Shown here piece by piece: positions 1 to 4,574 of a stretch of 5,211 bases of DNA (position 1 is its first letter; each line of letters opens with the position of its first letter). The stretch is from Lactobacillus sp. (GTDB lineage: Bacteria; Pseudomonadota; Alphaproteobacteria; RF32; CAG-239). Where the stretch lies: the NCBI GenBank assembly GCA_031263385.1, contig JAISFX010000154.1, positions 1-5,211 of the forward strand, in the 5' to 3' direction. The notes beneath the pieces were generated by a model. It ran no database searches. It was not told where the DNA came from and was given only the letters and a program-made list of their open reading frames with translations. A program made the position numbers and the translations under genes.

Positions 1-396
1 GATGTTTTTTTTGAAGAGTTCCTCGGCAAGGGTTTCTACTGATTTTGTGATATAGCCTTTCCCTGTTTGGGTTGGGATTAGCCAGTAGCCGAACTCGGCG
101 TTATGGTTTTTATAGTCTATGTTTAAGACATATACTGCGCCGATTAGGTTTTTGTTTTTGTCTGCGATGCAGTAGTAATATTTGCTGCCGTCCTCACACT
201 CTGCGATGATTTCTTCGGTTTTATTATAAAGGTCTTTTGGGGAGTTTATTTGGTAAGGCCAAGGAAGGTATTTGCCGATGATGTCTTTGTGTTCTTGGAT
301 GATTTGCCATAGGGATGAGTCATGATTATGCTCCCTTTTTATTATGCTGAAATCATCTATATTTATTTGTGTCGGTAAGTTAAGTTTATCTAACAT
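1..396 (-). CDS. RimJ/RimL-type GNAT N-acetyltransferase, C-terminus cut by window edge
   Basis: This is a GNAT-fold acetyltransferase that would move an acetyl group from acetyl-CoA to an amine; in the RimJ/RimL group the acceptor is often a protein N-terminus, but the substrate here cannot be read from sequence. I translated 132 residues from the ATG at 396-394, with no stop before base 1. Residues 36-46 (HKDIIGKYLPW) match the 'H...L..flpW' opening of the group. Residues 84-92 form the central strand, AEFGYWLIP (100-108) is the 'A.iGYWL' strand, and TGKGYITKSV (111-120) is the acetyl-CoA pyrophosphate loop followed by its helix. Family members are about 170-190 residues, so roughly 50 are missing. 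The ATG lies 7 bases past the stop of the upstream EEP remnant, suggesting one transcript. No strong Shine-Dalgarno is visible. Isoleucine codons are 11 ATC, 6 ATA and 0 ATT, a strong bias for this AT-rich DNA. Confidence 0.88.
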   Translation of the reverse strand, partial: MLDKLNLPTQINIDDFSIIKREHNHDSSLWQIIQEHKDIIGKYLPWPYQINSPKDLYNKTEEIIAECEDGSKYYYCIADKNKNLIGAVYVLNIDYKNHNAEFGYWLIPTQTGKGYITKSVETLAEELFKKNI

Positions 397-403
397 AGTT
401 TAT

Positions 404-769
404 TTACTTTATATCAAAATCCATAATTAATGGGAGGTGGTCAGAGGTTTCAGAATCGATGGCTTTGAATTCTTTCACATCAATTTTGTCATTTACAAAG
501 ATATGGTCGATAACTTGATTTCCCTTATCTGAAGACGCCGGGCGGGTTGTCTTGAGGTTGTATTCAACAGGCAGGTTTCTGAAGTGCTCAGTTATCAGTT
601 GGATGCTTTTGCTTTCAGGTACTAAATTAAAATCGCCAACGATGATTGTGGGGAGATTATCTTTTTTGGCCTCTTCAATGATGAATTCTGACTGTTTATC
701 AGTCATCTCATTGCCCAGTTTGTTGTCATTTATCATGCCATGGACAACTATTATTTTAAGCTGCTTTTA
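404..769 (-). pseudogene. 3' piece of a broken EEP-family (endonuclease/exonuclease/phosphatase) gene
   Basis: This is the C-terminal half of an EEP-fold metal-dependent phosphoesterase. The frame is open from just after the TAA at 769-767 to the TAA at 406-404, and the first ATG is at 736. In order it carries IIVVHG before the ATG, then IIVGDFN (catalytic D and N), then VIDHIF, then SDHLPL (the catalytic D-H pair near the C-terminus). HG-side residues that belong to the domain lie upstream of the only ATG, so this piece is a continuation of a longer protein rather than a gene with its own start. The N-terminal half (756-989) is in another frame. The piece lacks the catalytic Glu motif and should not be active alone. 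A 110-residue product could still be translated from 736, though no good ribosome site was seen there. Confidence 0.72.
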
Positions 770-989
770 AATCGGCAATAAAGGAAGGAGCAAAAAAGTT
801 GTAAGGGTGGCTTTTTTCAAAGTGCTCATTCAAATCTGTGGCGGAGTGGTACATCTTGTCAGTTTTTTTGCTGAAAGAGCGAGTGGCCTCCTGCAGGCAG
901 ATTATATCAATTTTTTCTTGCTCAATGAACCTTGCTACATCAGCAGTGTTATCTTTTTTTAAGAAGATGTTCCAGCTTATAATTCTCAT
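756..989 (-). pseudogene. 5' piece of the broken EEP-family gene
   Basis: This 77-residue frame carries the start of an EEP-fold phosphoesterase. MRIISWNI (1-8) is the first strand with the metal or substrate-binding Asn 7, and IICLQEA (29-35) carries the metal-binding Glu 34. The start ATG (989-987) has an AAAAGG ribosome site 9 bases upstream. The frame ends at TAA 758-756, just after NFFAPSFIADLK. Family proteins continue here with a segment containing a 'GNAILS.yPI'-like strand; in this window that segment is absent and the next recognisable block (LKIIVVHG) begins in the other frame. Joining the two frames by removing one A from the run near 765-768 gives only 194 residues, whereas EEP proteins of this type are generally longer. 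This points to an out-of-frame internal deletion rather than a simple sequencing slip. The gene seems to have led an operon with the acetyltransferase at 1-396. Confidence 0.72.
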
Positions 990-1012
990 ATTTAAATACC
1001 TTTTAACATTGT

Positions 1013-1040
1013 TTGATATATTATGTTTGAAGGTTATAAA
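1013..1040 (+). promoter_or_regulatory. Sigma-70-type promoter for the HD-domain gene
   Basis: TTGATA (1013-1018) and TATAAA (1035-1040) are separated by 16 bases, with one mismatch to consensus in each box. A start near 1047 would leave a leader of about 25 bases before the ATG at 1072, with GAGG at 1060-1063 as the ribosome site. The boxes interleave with the divergent minus-strand promoter, so RNA polymerase probably cannot occupy both at once. Confidence 0.45.
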
Positions 1041-1048
1041 AATGTAAA
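1020..1048 (-). promoter_or_regulatory. Sigma-70-type promoter for the EEP remnant and acetyltransferase unit
   Basis: On the minus strand, TTTACA (1048-1043) and CATAAT (1025-1020) are separated by 17 bases. Each box matches the consensus at five of six positions. The promoter lies about 30 bases upstream of the ATG at 989 and overlaps a plus-strand promoter for the HD gene. It was recognised by eye only. Confidence 0.5.
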
Positions 1049-1071
1049 GGTAATTAAACGAGGTAGCATAA

Positions 1072-1713
1072 ATGATTACTAGAAAAGAAGCAGAAGCTAT
1101 TATTGATGATGTAAAAAAAGATGCAATTAAAAACGGGCGTAGAGAAAGCACATGGTTTAGGTTTCATAATCACATTTATGGTACGGCTGCTATAGCAGAG
1201 CTTATGGCTGCGAAGGCCGGAATGGATGCAGAGAGGGCATATGTTCTTGGGCTTTTGCACGATGTTATGAAGCTTGAGGAATATAAGGCTATGAGGTTTC
1301 ATGGAATCCTCGGTTATGAGAGGCTTAAAGATGTTGATGAGGGGGTTGCCCGAATTTGTTTGACACACATGTTTCCGTTTAATGTTTTTGAGAATGCTCC
1401 GCCAAGTGGGTCTCAGATGTTTTTTGGGGACAAGGAAGATGTGGCGTTTGTGAAAAGTTTTCTAAAAGACAATGAGCCTGATGATTATGATCTATTAATT
1501 CAGATAGCTGACTGCTTTGCTGACAGCAGAGGTTTTGTTACATTGCAGCAAAGAGGAGAGGATTATGCGTTGAGGTATGGTATGGAGTTTCCGCCGGAAT
1601 TGATGAAGCCAAGGTTTGATCTTAAAGAGTTTTTTGATAAAAGGATTGGTGGAAACACTTATGACCTATTTTATAATCCTAAAGTTGACGGGCTTGGGAT
1701 TATGGGCTTCTAA
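1072..1713 (+). CDS. HD-domain phosphohydrolase
   Basis: This 213-residue soluble protein belongs to the HD superfamily of metal-dependent phosphohydrolases; members cleave phosphate esters of nucleotides or similar compounds. Visible metal ligands are H34 (in HNHIYGTA), H63-D64 (GLLHDV), H77 (RFHG), H99 (LTHMF) and D147 (QIADCFADSRG). The spacing H...HD...HG...TH...AD resembles the six-ligand set of YqeK-type diadenosine tetraphosphate hydrolases, which can bind two metals. However, the stretch between H99 and D147 differs, and the C-terminal 50 residues (from about 165) are not familiar. The substrate therefore stays open. The start is supported by GAGG 8 bases upstream. The gene is followed by 157 bases without a clear terminator before the cold-shock gene, so read-through is possible. 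No signal peptide or membrane segment is seen. Confidence 0.85.
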   Translation: MITRKEAEAIIDDVKKDAIKNGRRESTWFRFHNHIYGTAAIAELMAAKAGMDAERAYVLGLLHDVMKLEEYKAMRFHGILGYERLKDVDEGVARICLTHMFPFNVFENAPPSGSQMFFGDKEDVAFVKSFLKDNEPDDYDLLIQIADCFADSRGFVTLQQRGEDYALRYGMEFPPELMKPRFDLKEFFDKRIGGNTYDLFYNPKVDGLGIMGF

Positions 1714-1778
1714 GCTAGTTTTTCAGGGGGATAGAAAAGATTTAGCAACGTATAGTTGTTATTTATATAAAATATATA

Positions 1779-1852
1779 TTGACAGTTTCGTTTATTCAAT
1801 TAATTTAAAGTAGTGAATCGCGCTTGACGCAATCGTACGTAGTTTTTAATTT
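1779..1852 (+). promoter_or_regulatory. Candidate promoter region of the cold-shock gene
   Basis: Two possible -35 boxes occur. TTGACA at 1779-1784 has an indifferent TAATTT 16 bases later (1801-1806). TTGACG at 1824-1829 has TAATTT 17 bases later (1847-1852). The first would give a leader of roughly 58 bases before the ATG, the second only about a dozen. Neither -10 box is strong, so which is used cannot be decided from sequence. Confidence 0.35.
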
Positions 1853-1870
1853 AATTATATGAGGAATAGA

Positions 1871-2074
1871 ATGTTAAATGGAACAGTAAAATGGTTTAAT
1901 ACCAAAAAAGGATACGGCTTTATTCAACCAGATGGCGGGGATAAAGATGTGTTTGTTCACATTACGCAGCTTGAGAGCCTGGGTCTGCGCAGACTAAATG
2001 ACGGGCAAAGGGTTTCTTACGAGATATATGACGATAAAGGAAGAAAAGCTGCGGGGAATATTCAAATTCTATAA
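1871..2074 (+). CDS. Cold-shock domain protein (CspA family)
   Basis: This is a 67-residue single-domain cold-shock protein, a five-strand OB-fold that binds single-stranded RNA and DNA and acts as an RNA chaperone in the cytoplasm. The domain fills the whole protein: LNGTVKWFN opens it, KGYGFI is RNP1, DVFVHI is RNP2, and AGNIQIL closes it. The 'LESLGLRRLNDGQRVSYEI' region resembles alphaproteobacterial relatives. I chose the ATG at 1871 because GAGG (1861-1864) sits 6 bases upstream. An in-frame ATG at 1859 would place that site inside the gene and add four residues (MRNR) not typical of the family. A strong terminator follows 14 bases after the stop, so the gene ends a transcript. Whether it is cold-induced cannot be told from the short leader. 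Confidence 0.95.
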   Translation: MLNGTVKWFNTKKGYGFIQPDGGDKDVFVHITQLESLGLRRLNDGQRVSYEIYDDKGRKAAGNIQIL

Positions 2075-2088
2075 TGTTTATTCTGATT

Positions 2089-2121
2089 AAAGAGCCTTAG
2101 TTTGCATAAGGCTCTTTTTTT
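2089..2121 (+). terminator. Intrinsic terminator of the cold-shock gene
   Basis: A perfect 11-bp stem (AAAGAGCCTTA at 2089-2099 with TAAGGCTCTTT at 2107-2117) closes a 7-base loop and runs into an uninterrupted T tract to 2121. This is a textbook rho-independent terminator, starting 14 bases after the cold-shock stop codon. Confidence 0.93.
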
Positions 2122-2129
2122 ATTATTTG

Positions 2130-2157
2130 TTGACATATTAATACTGATGAGTAAAAT
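2130..2157 (+). promoter_or_regulatory. Strong sigma-70-type promoter of the leader upstream of the second acetyltransferase
   Basis: A perfect TTGACA (2130-2135) is followed after 16 bases by TAAAAT (2152-2157, five of six). It lies directly behind the cold-shock terminator and therefore begins a new transcript near 2164. The transcript would cover a micro-ORF and a terminator before reaching the acetyltransferase. Confidence 0.65.
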
Positions 2158-2183
2158 GTATTTGTTAAATTTTAGGAACGATA

Positions 2184-2255
2184 ATGAATATTGCTAAATT
2201 AAATTCTATTTCTGTTCGTGCTCGTAGAATTCGTAAGGAGAATCTGCGACGATGA
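2184..2255 (+). CDS. Arg-rich 23-residue micro-ORF, possible leader peptide
   Basis: A short frame runs from the ATG at 2184 to TGA at 2253-2255, with AGGAA (2174-2178) 5 bases upstream as a plausible ribosome site. It starts about 20 bases after the predicted transcription start. The product is very basic: six Arg and two Lys among 23 residues, with the C-terminal half reading VRARRIRKENLRR. The Arg codons are CGT, CGT, AGA, CGT, CGA and CGA. It lies between a strong promoter and a strong intrinsic terminator, and the acetyltransferase ATG follows 25 bases after that terminator. This layout fits a leader peptide of an attenuator. It could also be an independent small basic protein, a remnant of a longer gene, or chance. 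I do not recognise the peptide. A further tiny frame (ATG at 2252) overlaps its stop. Confidence 0.4.
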   Translation: MNIAKLNSISVRARRIRKENLRR

Positions 2256-2285
2256 CTCATGTCTAAATAATGATGATTTGATTGC

Positions 2286-2317
2286 AGAGGTTTGAAAAGG
2301 TTTCAGGCCTCTTTTTT
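2286..2317 (+). terminator. Intrinsic terminator immediately ahead of the acetyltransferase start
   Basis: AGAGGTTTGAAA (2286-2297) can pair over 12 positions, two of them G-U, with TTTCAGGCCTCT (2301-2312) around a 3-base loop, followed by TTTTTT. It should end transcripts from the promoter at 2130-2157. Because the next ATG is only 25 bases beyond the T tract, no complete promoter fits between them, so expression of the acetyltransferase appears to require read-through or an internal promoter not recognised here. Confidence 0.8.
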
Positions 2318-2341
2318 GTTTTTTACGTGAGAGTTACAGAG

Positions 2342-3088
2342 ATGAATGAGGATTTGCAGATTACAAAGCTGGGCATGCAGGATTTGGAAAATGTTATGGC
2401 TTTGCAAAAGAAAATTATAGACAACCTGGAAGAAGATAAAAAGCATTTTACTGTTTGTAGAAGCAAAAATGATTTTATGAAAGCGCTGACCGGAAGCAAA
2501 CAATGTATGTATGGGATATATGTTGGGAAGAATTTGGTGGCGCAATCAATATTATCTTTCGCAGAGGATGAGTTTGTGGCGGCAGAGGCTCCAGAGCTGG
2601 TAAGAGGGTATAGTCTTTCAGATGTGGCGGTTTATAAGGCTGTTTTAGTCGACCCTGCCTACAGGGGTAAGGGTTTGATGAAGAGGATGCTGCAGGCCAG
2701 AGAAGATATGGCTGTGATATGTGGCAAGAAAATTGCGATGTGTAAGATTTCAGCAGACAATAATATCAGTCTAGAAAACGCGCTAAAGCATGGGATGCAG
2801 ATTGCTAAAATTGGAGTAGATAAAACCGGGCATGAAAAGCTTTATTTGCAAAAAAGCTTAGAGCCTAAATTGTTTATGAGTGCTAAATATCAGAATGCAT
2901 TTATTATGAGGCTTGCTCATAATAATAAGTTTAATAATGTTGTTATTAATAAGATGGGGGCGTTATGTAAGCAAGGCAAAATTGGCTTTTGGGACAAGCA
3001 GCTGGATGCTTTAGTATGGGCAGAAAAGGGTGGGCAAGTTAAAGCGCTATACCAGAGTGTGCCCTACAATAAACTTAAAGAAAGATGA
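2342..3088 (+). CDS. GNAT-family N-acetyltransferase with C-terminal extension
   Basis: This 248-residue cytoplasmic protein has a GNAT acetyltransferase domain in about the first 170 residues. VLVDPAYRGKGLMKRML (101-117) is motif A, whose R-G-K-G loop binds the acetyl-CoA pyrophosphate. ADNNISLENALKHGMQ (138-153) matches motif B, where an Asn and a Gly-containing turn are usual. The last 75 residues form an extra region without a recognised domain. The acceptor substrate is unknown. I started at the ATG at 2342; the frame is open back to a TTG at 2282 and a GTG at 2327, but those lie within or next to the terminator and have no ribosome site. The site for 2342 is itself weak (GAGAG at 2329-2333). 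Translation and transcription may thus be limited. No terminator follows before the initiator tRNA, so some mRNA may continue into it. Confidence 0.85.
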   Translation: MNEDLQITKLGMQDLENVMALQKKIIDNLEEDKKHFTVCRSKNDFMKALTGSKQCMYGIYVGKNLVAQSILSFAEDEFVAAEAPELVRGYSLSDVAVYKAVLVDPAYRGKGLMKRMLQAREDMAVICGKKIAMCKISADNNISLENALKHGMQIAKIGVDKTGHEKLYLQKSLEPKLFMSAKYQNAFIMRLAHNNKFNNVVINKMGALCKQGKIGFWDKQLDALVWAEKGGQVKALYQSVPYNKLKER

Positions 3089-3114
3089 GCCGGCGGTAAG
3101 GGGTTATTTTTTTC

Positions 3115-3143
3115 TTGACAAGGGGGGTAAAAAAGCGTAAATA
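3115..3143 (+). promoter_or_regulatory. Candidate promoter of the initiator tRNA gene
   Basis: A perfect TTGACA (3115-3120) has TAAATA 17 bases downstream (3138-3143), a poor match to the -10 consensus. A start near 3150 would leave a precursor leader of about 30 bases before the mature tRNA. Confidence 0.45.
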
Positions 3144-3147
3144 TGCA

Positions 3148-3173
3148 GCAGTTCTTGAGTTTTCAAGAGCTGC
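3148..3173 (+). other. Hairpin in the leader of the initiator tRNA
   Basis: GCAGTTCTTGA (3148-3158) pairs with TCAAGAGCTGC (3163-3173) over 11 positions including one G-U, with a 4-base GTTT loop. No T tract follows; the next bases are GATATTATCG, so it is not a usual intrinsic terminator. It ends 8 bases before the mature 5' end of the tRNA, within or at the start of the expected precursor leader. It may be a processing signal or part of the promoter region. Confidence 0.6.
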
Positions 3174-3181
3174 GATATTAT

Positions 3182-3258
<77 letters not shown>

Positions 3259-3267
3259 ATAAATCAG

Positions 3268-3300
3268 CCGCTTTTAGCAGAATTGCTAAGAGCGGTTTTT
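3268..3300 (+). terminator. Intrinsic terminator of the initiator tRNA
   Basis: CCGCTTTTAGCA (3268-3279) pairs with TGCTAAGAGCGG (3284-3295) over 12 positions with one G-U, around the loop GAAT, followed by TTTTT (3296-3300). It begins 10 bases after the tRNA CCA end. On the opposite strand no T tract follows the stem, so it is unlikely to stop the convergent minus-strand gene efficiently. Confidence 0.92.
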
Positions 3301-3304
3301 GTTT

Positions 3305-3330
3305 CATTGCCGAATCATTGCCGAATTCGG
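3305..3330. repeat. Two-copy 11-bp tandem repeat ending in a palindrome
   Basis: CATTGCCGAAT occurs twice without a gap (3305-3315 and 3316-3326). The second copy runs into the perfect palindrome CCGAATTCGG (3321-3330). It lies just after the tRNA terminator and before the first accessory gene. The repeat is certain; any role, such as a protein-binding or recombination site, is not. Confidence 0.8.
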
Positions 3331-3361
3331 AAGCATGTAGTAAGCAGGTGAGAAGTTATGC

Positions 3362-4156
3362 CTATGGTTCAGTGATAATTCCATCTTTTTTCATTTCATC
3401 ATATTTATCTATTAGCTTGTTTAAAATGTCTAGGGCACTACTTATTCCATTTAGCTCGTCAAAAGGACAAAATATTTTATCCCAACGTTTTTGTTCATGA
3501 TACCAAACATTATTGTTAAGGTGATGATGTTTAATATGGCAATATTTTTCATACACAGCTTTCTCAATGTCTTGATTCGTATACTCTTTAACAAGATACT
3601 TTACTGAGTGTTTAGGAAACTTTTTATAAGAATCTTTTAAAACTTTTATTTTATCGGCATAACTGTTTTCTTCGGACTTCAGAAATTCAATAACTTCGGT
3701 ATAATTTTTATCTGCCTTAATATATTTATGGCCAAGTTTTTTAAGCATATTTATGTAAAACTCTACTTGATTTGAATTTAGAGCAGCACCTGCCTCTGCT
3801 TCGCCATATTCCAATGATAGTCCGTTTATTGTTAAATAATCAAAATATACATCAGCTTTATTATTTTTTAAGCAGTAAAGCATTAAAGCCATACCTTCAA
3901 TCATAGTACCTGATAGAGTTATTATCTCTGCCTCAAGATGTTTAAAAGATAAAATTGATATAGCTTTAGCAGTTTTTGTTAAATTAACTAAAAAATTTGC
4001 AAATAATAGGGCGTTAGAACCTGTATATCCGGGGTTTTTATCTTCAATTGCTTTAATTCTTAATAGAGCTTTTTGTAACTTTAATGAATTTCTTTCTCTC
4101 CATTTATAAGTATATTCGTTTATATCTAGATTCTCTGGGATATGACAATTTACCAT
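3362..4156 (-). CDS. DUF5677-like helical protein of unknown function
   Basis: This predicted soluble, mostly helical protein of 264 residues has no signal peptide or convincing membrane span. I do not recognise it firmly. Two blocks recall the DUF5677 family: an amphipathic helix with 'L..TMIEGMALMLYCL' (82-96, Glu 87) and a later 'YEKYCHIKHHHLNNN' (202-216) with a Tyr-x-x-x-His-rich pattern. Members of that family are of unknown function. The ATG at 4156 has AGGAA 6 bases upstream, which supports the start. A perfect TATAAT (4202-4197) precedes it. Codons mostly end in A or T (AAT, GAT, TAT, TTT), unlike the C-rich minus-strand acetyltransferase at 1-396, which suggests a different origin. 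It is convergent with the tRNA and divergent from the small gene at 4255. Confidence 0.8.
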   Translation of the reverse strand: MVNCHIPENLDINEYTYKWRERNSLKLQKALLRIKAIEDKNPGYTGSNALLFANFLVNLTKTAKAISILSFKHLEAEIITLSGTMIEGMALMLYCLKNNKADVYFDYLTINGLSLEYGEAEAGAALNSNQVEFYINMLKKLGHKYIKADKNYTEVIEFLKSEENSYADKIKVLKDSYKKFPKHSVKYLVKEYTNQDIEKAVYEKYCHIKHHHLNNNVWYHEQKRWDKIFCPFDELNGISSALDILNKLIDKYDEMKKDGIITEP

Positions 4157-4196
4157 TAACAGTTCCTGTAAAATATTTTTATTGTAAATATGCTTG

Positions 4197-4226
4197 ATTA
4201 TAAAATAATTCTAAGCGACAACACAA
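4197..4226 (-). promoter_or_regulatory. Promoter of the DUF5677-like gene
   Basis: On the minus strand a perfect TATAAT (4202-4197) is preceded at 18 bases by TTGTGT (4226-4221), which matches only half of the -35 consensus. The start would fall near 4190, leaving about 34 bases before the ATG. The -10 box carries most of the weight. Confidence 0.4.
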
Positions 4227-4254
4227 GGGATTTTAATAATTTTGAGGTGTCGTT

Positions 4255-4440
4255 ATGGTTAAGGTTAATTATCAGCAAATTAAGTGGGAAGAAATTGATA
4301 GTGCTAAGAAAGCAGAGTTTAGGATGCTTTATTACAGCACAATTCGCTTAGTTCGCAGGCTTGAGAGAAAATTGGTTCAAATGGCAGAGGCTTATAAAAG
4401 CCTTGAAAATAAGGATGAAGATTTAAATGGTGGGCTATAA
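4255..4440 (+). CDS. Small hypothetical protein, probably coiled-coil
   Basis: This 61-residue protein has no recognised family. Its middle (about 16-52) is a highly charged helix, with FRMLYYSTIRLVRRLERKL rich in alternating basic and hydrophobic residues, followed by an acidic tail (ENKDEDL). This could form a short coiled coil or bind nucleic acid, but nothing catalytic is visible. The start is supported by GAGG (4244-4247) 7 bases upstream of the ATG. The gene is divergent from the DUF5677-like gene, with 98 bases between their starts, and might be regulated with it. Hairpins follow directly after its stop codon. The pair could be a two-gene module, but no toxin-antitoxin or defence family is recognisable. 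Confidence 0.65.
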   Translation: MVKVNYQQIKWEEIDSAKKAEFRMLYYSTIRLVRRLERKLVQMAEAYKSLENKDEDLNGGL

Positions 4441-4541
4441 TTTCTAGGTGCGAACCTAGTGTTTTATGAAACTGTTGCTAAGCTTGAGTTATGGACTAAG
4501 GTGCGAACTGCGAACCCTTTTTTGAGGACAAACCCTAGAAA
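4441..4541. repeat. Short-repeat and inverted-repeat cluster in the intergenic region
   Basis: The 134 bases between the small gene and the Mrr-like gene hold no convincing coding frame but are rich in repeats. TGCGAAC occurs three times (4449-4455, and tandemly at 4502-4508 and 4509-4515), twice as GGTGCGAAC. TTTCTAGG at 4441-4448 is the exact inverse of CCTAGAAA at 4534-4541, which would close a 101-base unit. The left CTAGG can pair either with the near CCTAG (4455-4459) or with the distant one (4534-4538), so two folds compete. The function is unknown. Confidence 0.6.
4444..4465 (+). terminator. Hairpin with GNRA-type loop after the small gene, weak terminator candidate
   Basis: CTAGGT (4444-4449) and ACCTAG (4454-4459) form a perfect 6-bp stem around GCGA, a loop of the stable GNRA type, starting 4 bases after the stop codon. 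The following TGTTTTA is a poor T tract, so termination may be partial. A second weak candidate is AAGG..CCTT followed by TTTTTT, ending near 4523. Confidence 0.4.
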
Positions 4542-4574
4542 TGTGATGGGATATGCGTTACCTCGTGTTTGAAC

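Noticed and set aside
552..1047. Open frames on the plus strand opposite the EEP pieces (552-770 and 838-1047)
   Set aside because: They are antisense to clear EEP motifs, lack good ribosome sites and have Cys/Ser/Leu-rich translations typical of shadow frames.
1054..1368. Minus-strand open frame opposite the start of the HD gene
   Set aside because: It is entirely antisense to the conserved HD-domain metal site and has no family resemblance.
1714..1750. Possible terminator after the HD gene (GCTA...TAGC with TTTTC...GAAAA)
   Set aside because: The stem is short and interrupted, and no T tract follows.
1616..1813. Plus-strand frame overlapping the end of the HD gene
   Set aside because: It is out of frame with the HD gene, has no ribosome site and ends in AT-rich spacer.
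1859..1870. Upstream ATG giving the cold-shock protein four extra residues
   Set aside because: The ribosome site GAGG would lie over its own start codon; it is ideally placed for the ATG at 1871.
2282..2341. Extended N-terminus of the second acetyltransferase from TTG at 2282 or GTG at 2327
   Set aside because: This stretch is the terminator stem and T tract, and no ribosome site precedes either codon.
3097..3113. TAAGGGGTTA followed by a T tract as a terminator for the acetyltransferase
   Set aside because: The stem has only three A-T pairs, too weak to terminate.
3318..3500. Plus-strand open frame after the tRNA
   Set aside because: It starts inside the tandem repeat, has no ribosome site and is mostly antisense to the 3' end of the DUF5677-like gene.
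4444..4459. CTAGGTGCGAACCTAG as a tRNA T-arm or integron recombination site
   Set aside because: The stem-loop does not give a 5-bp stem with a 7-base T loop, no acceptor or anticodon arms surround it, and the core motifs of integron sites are absent.
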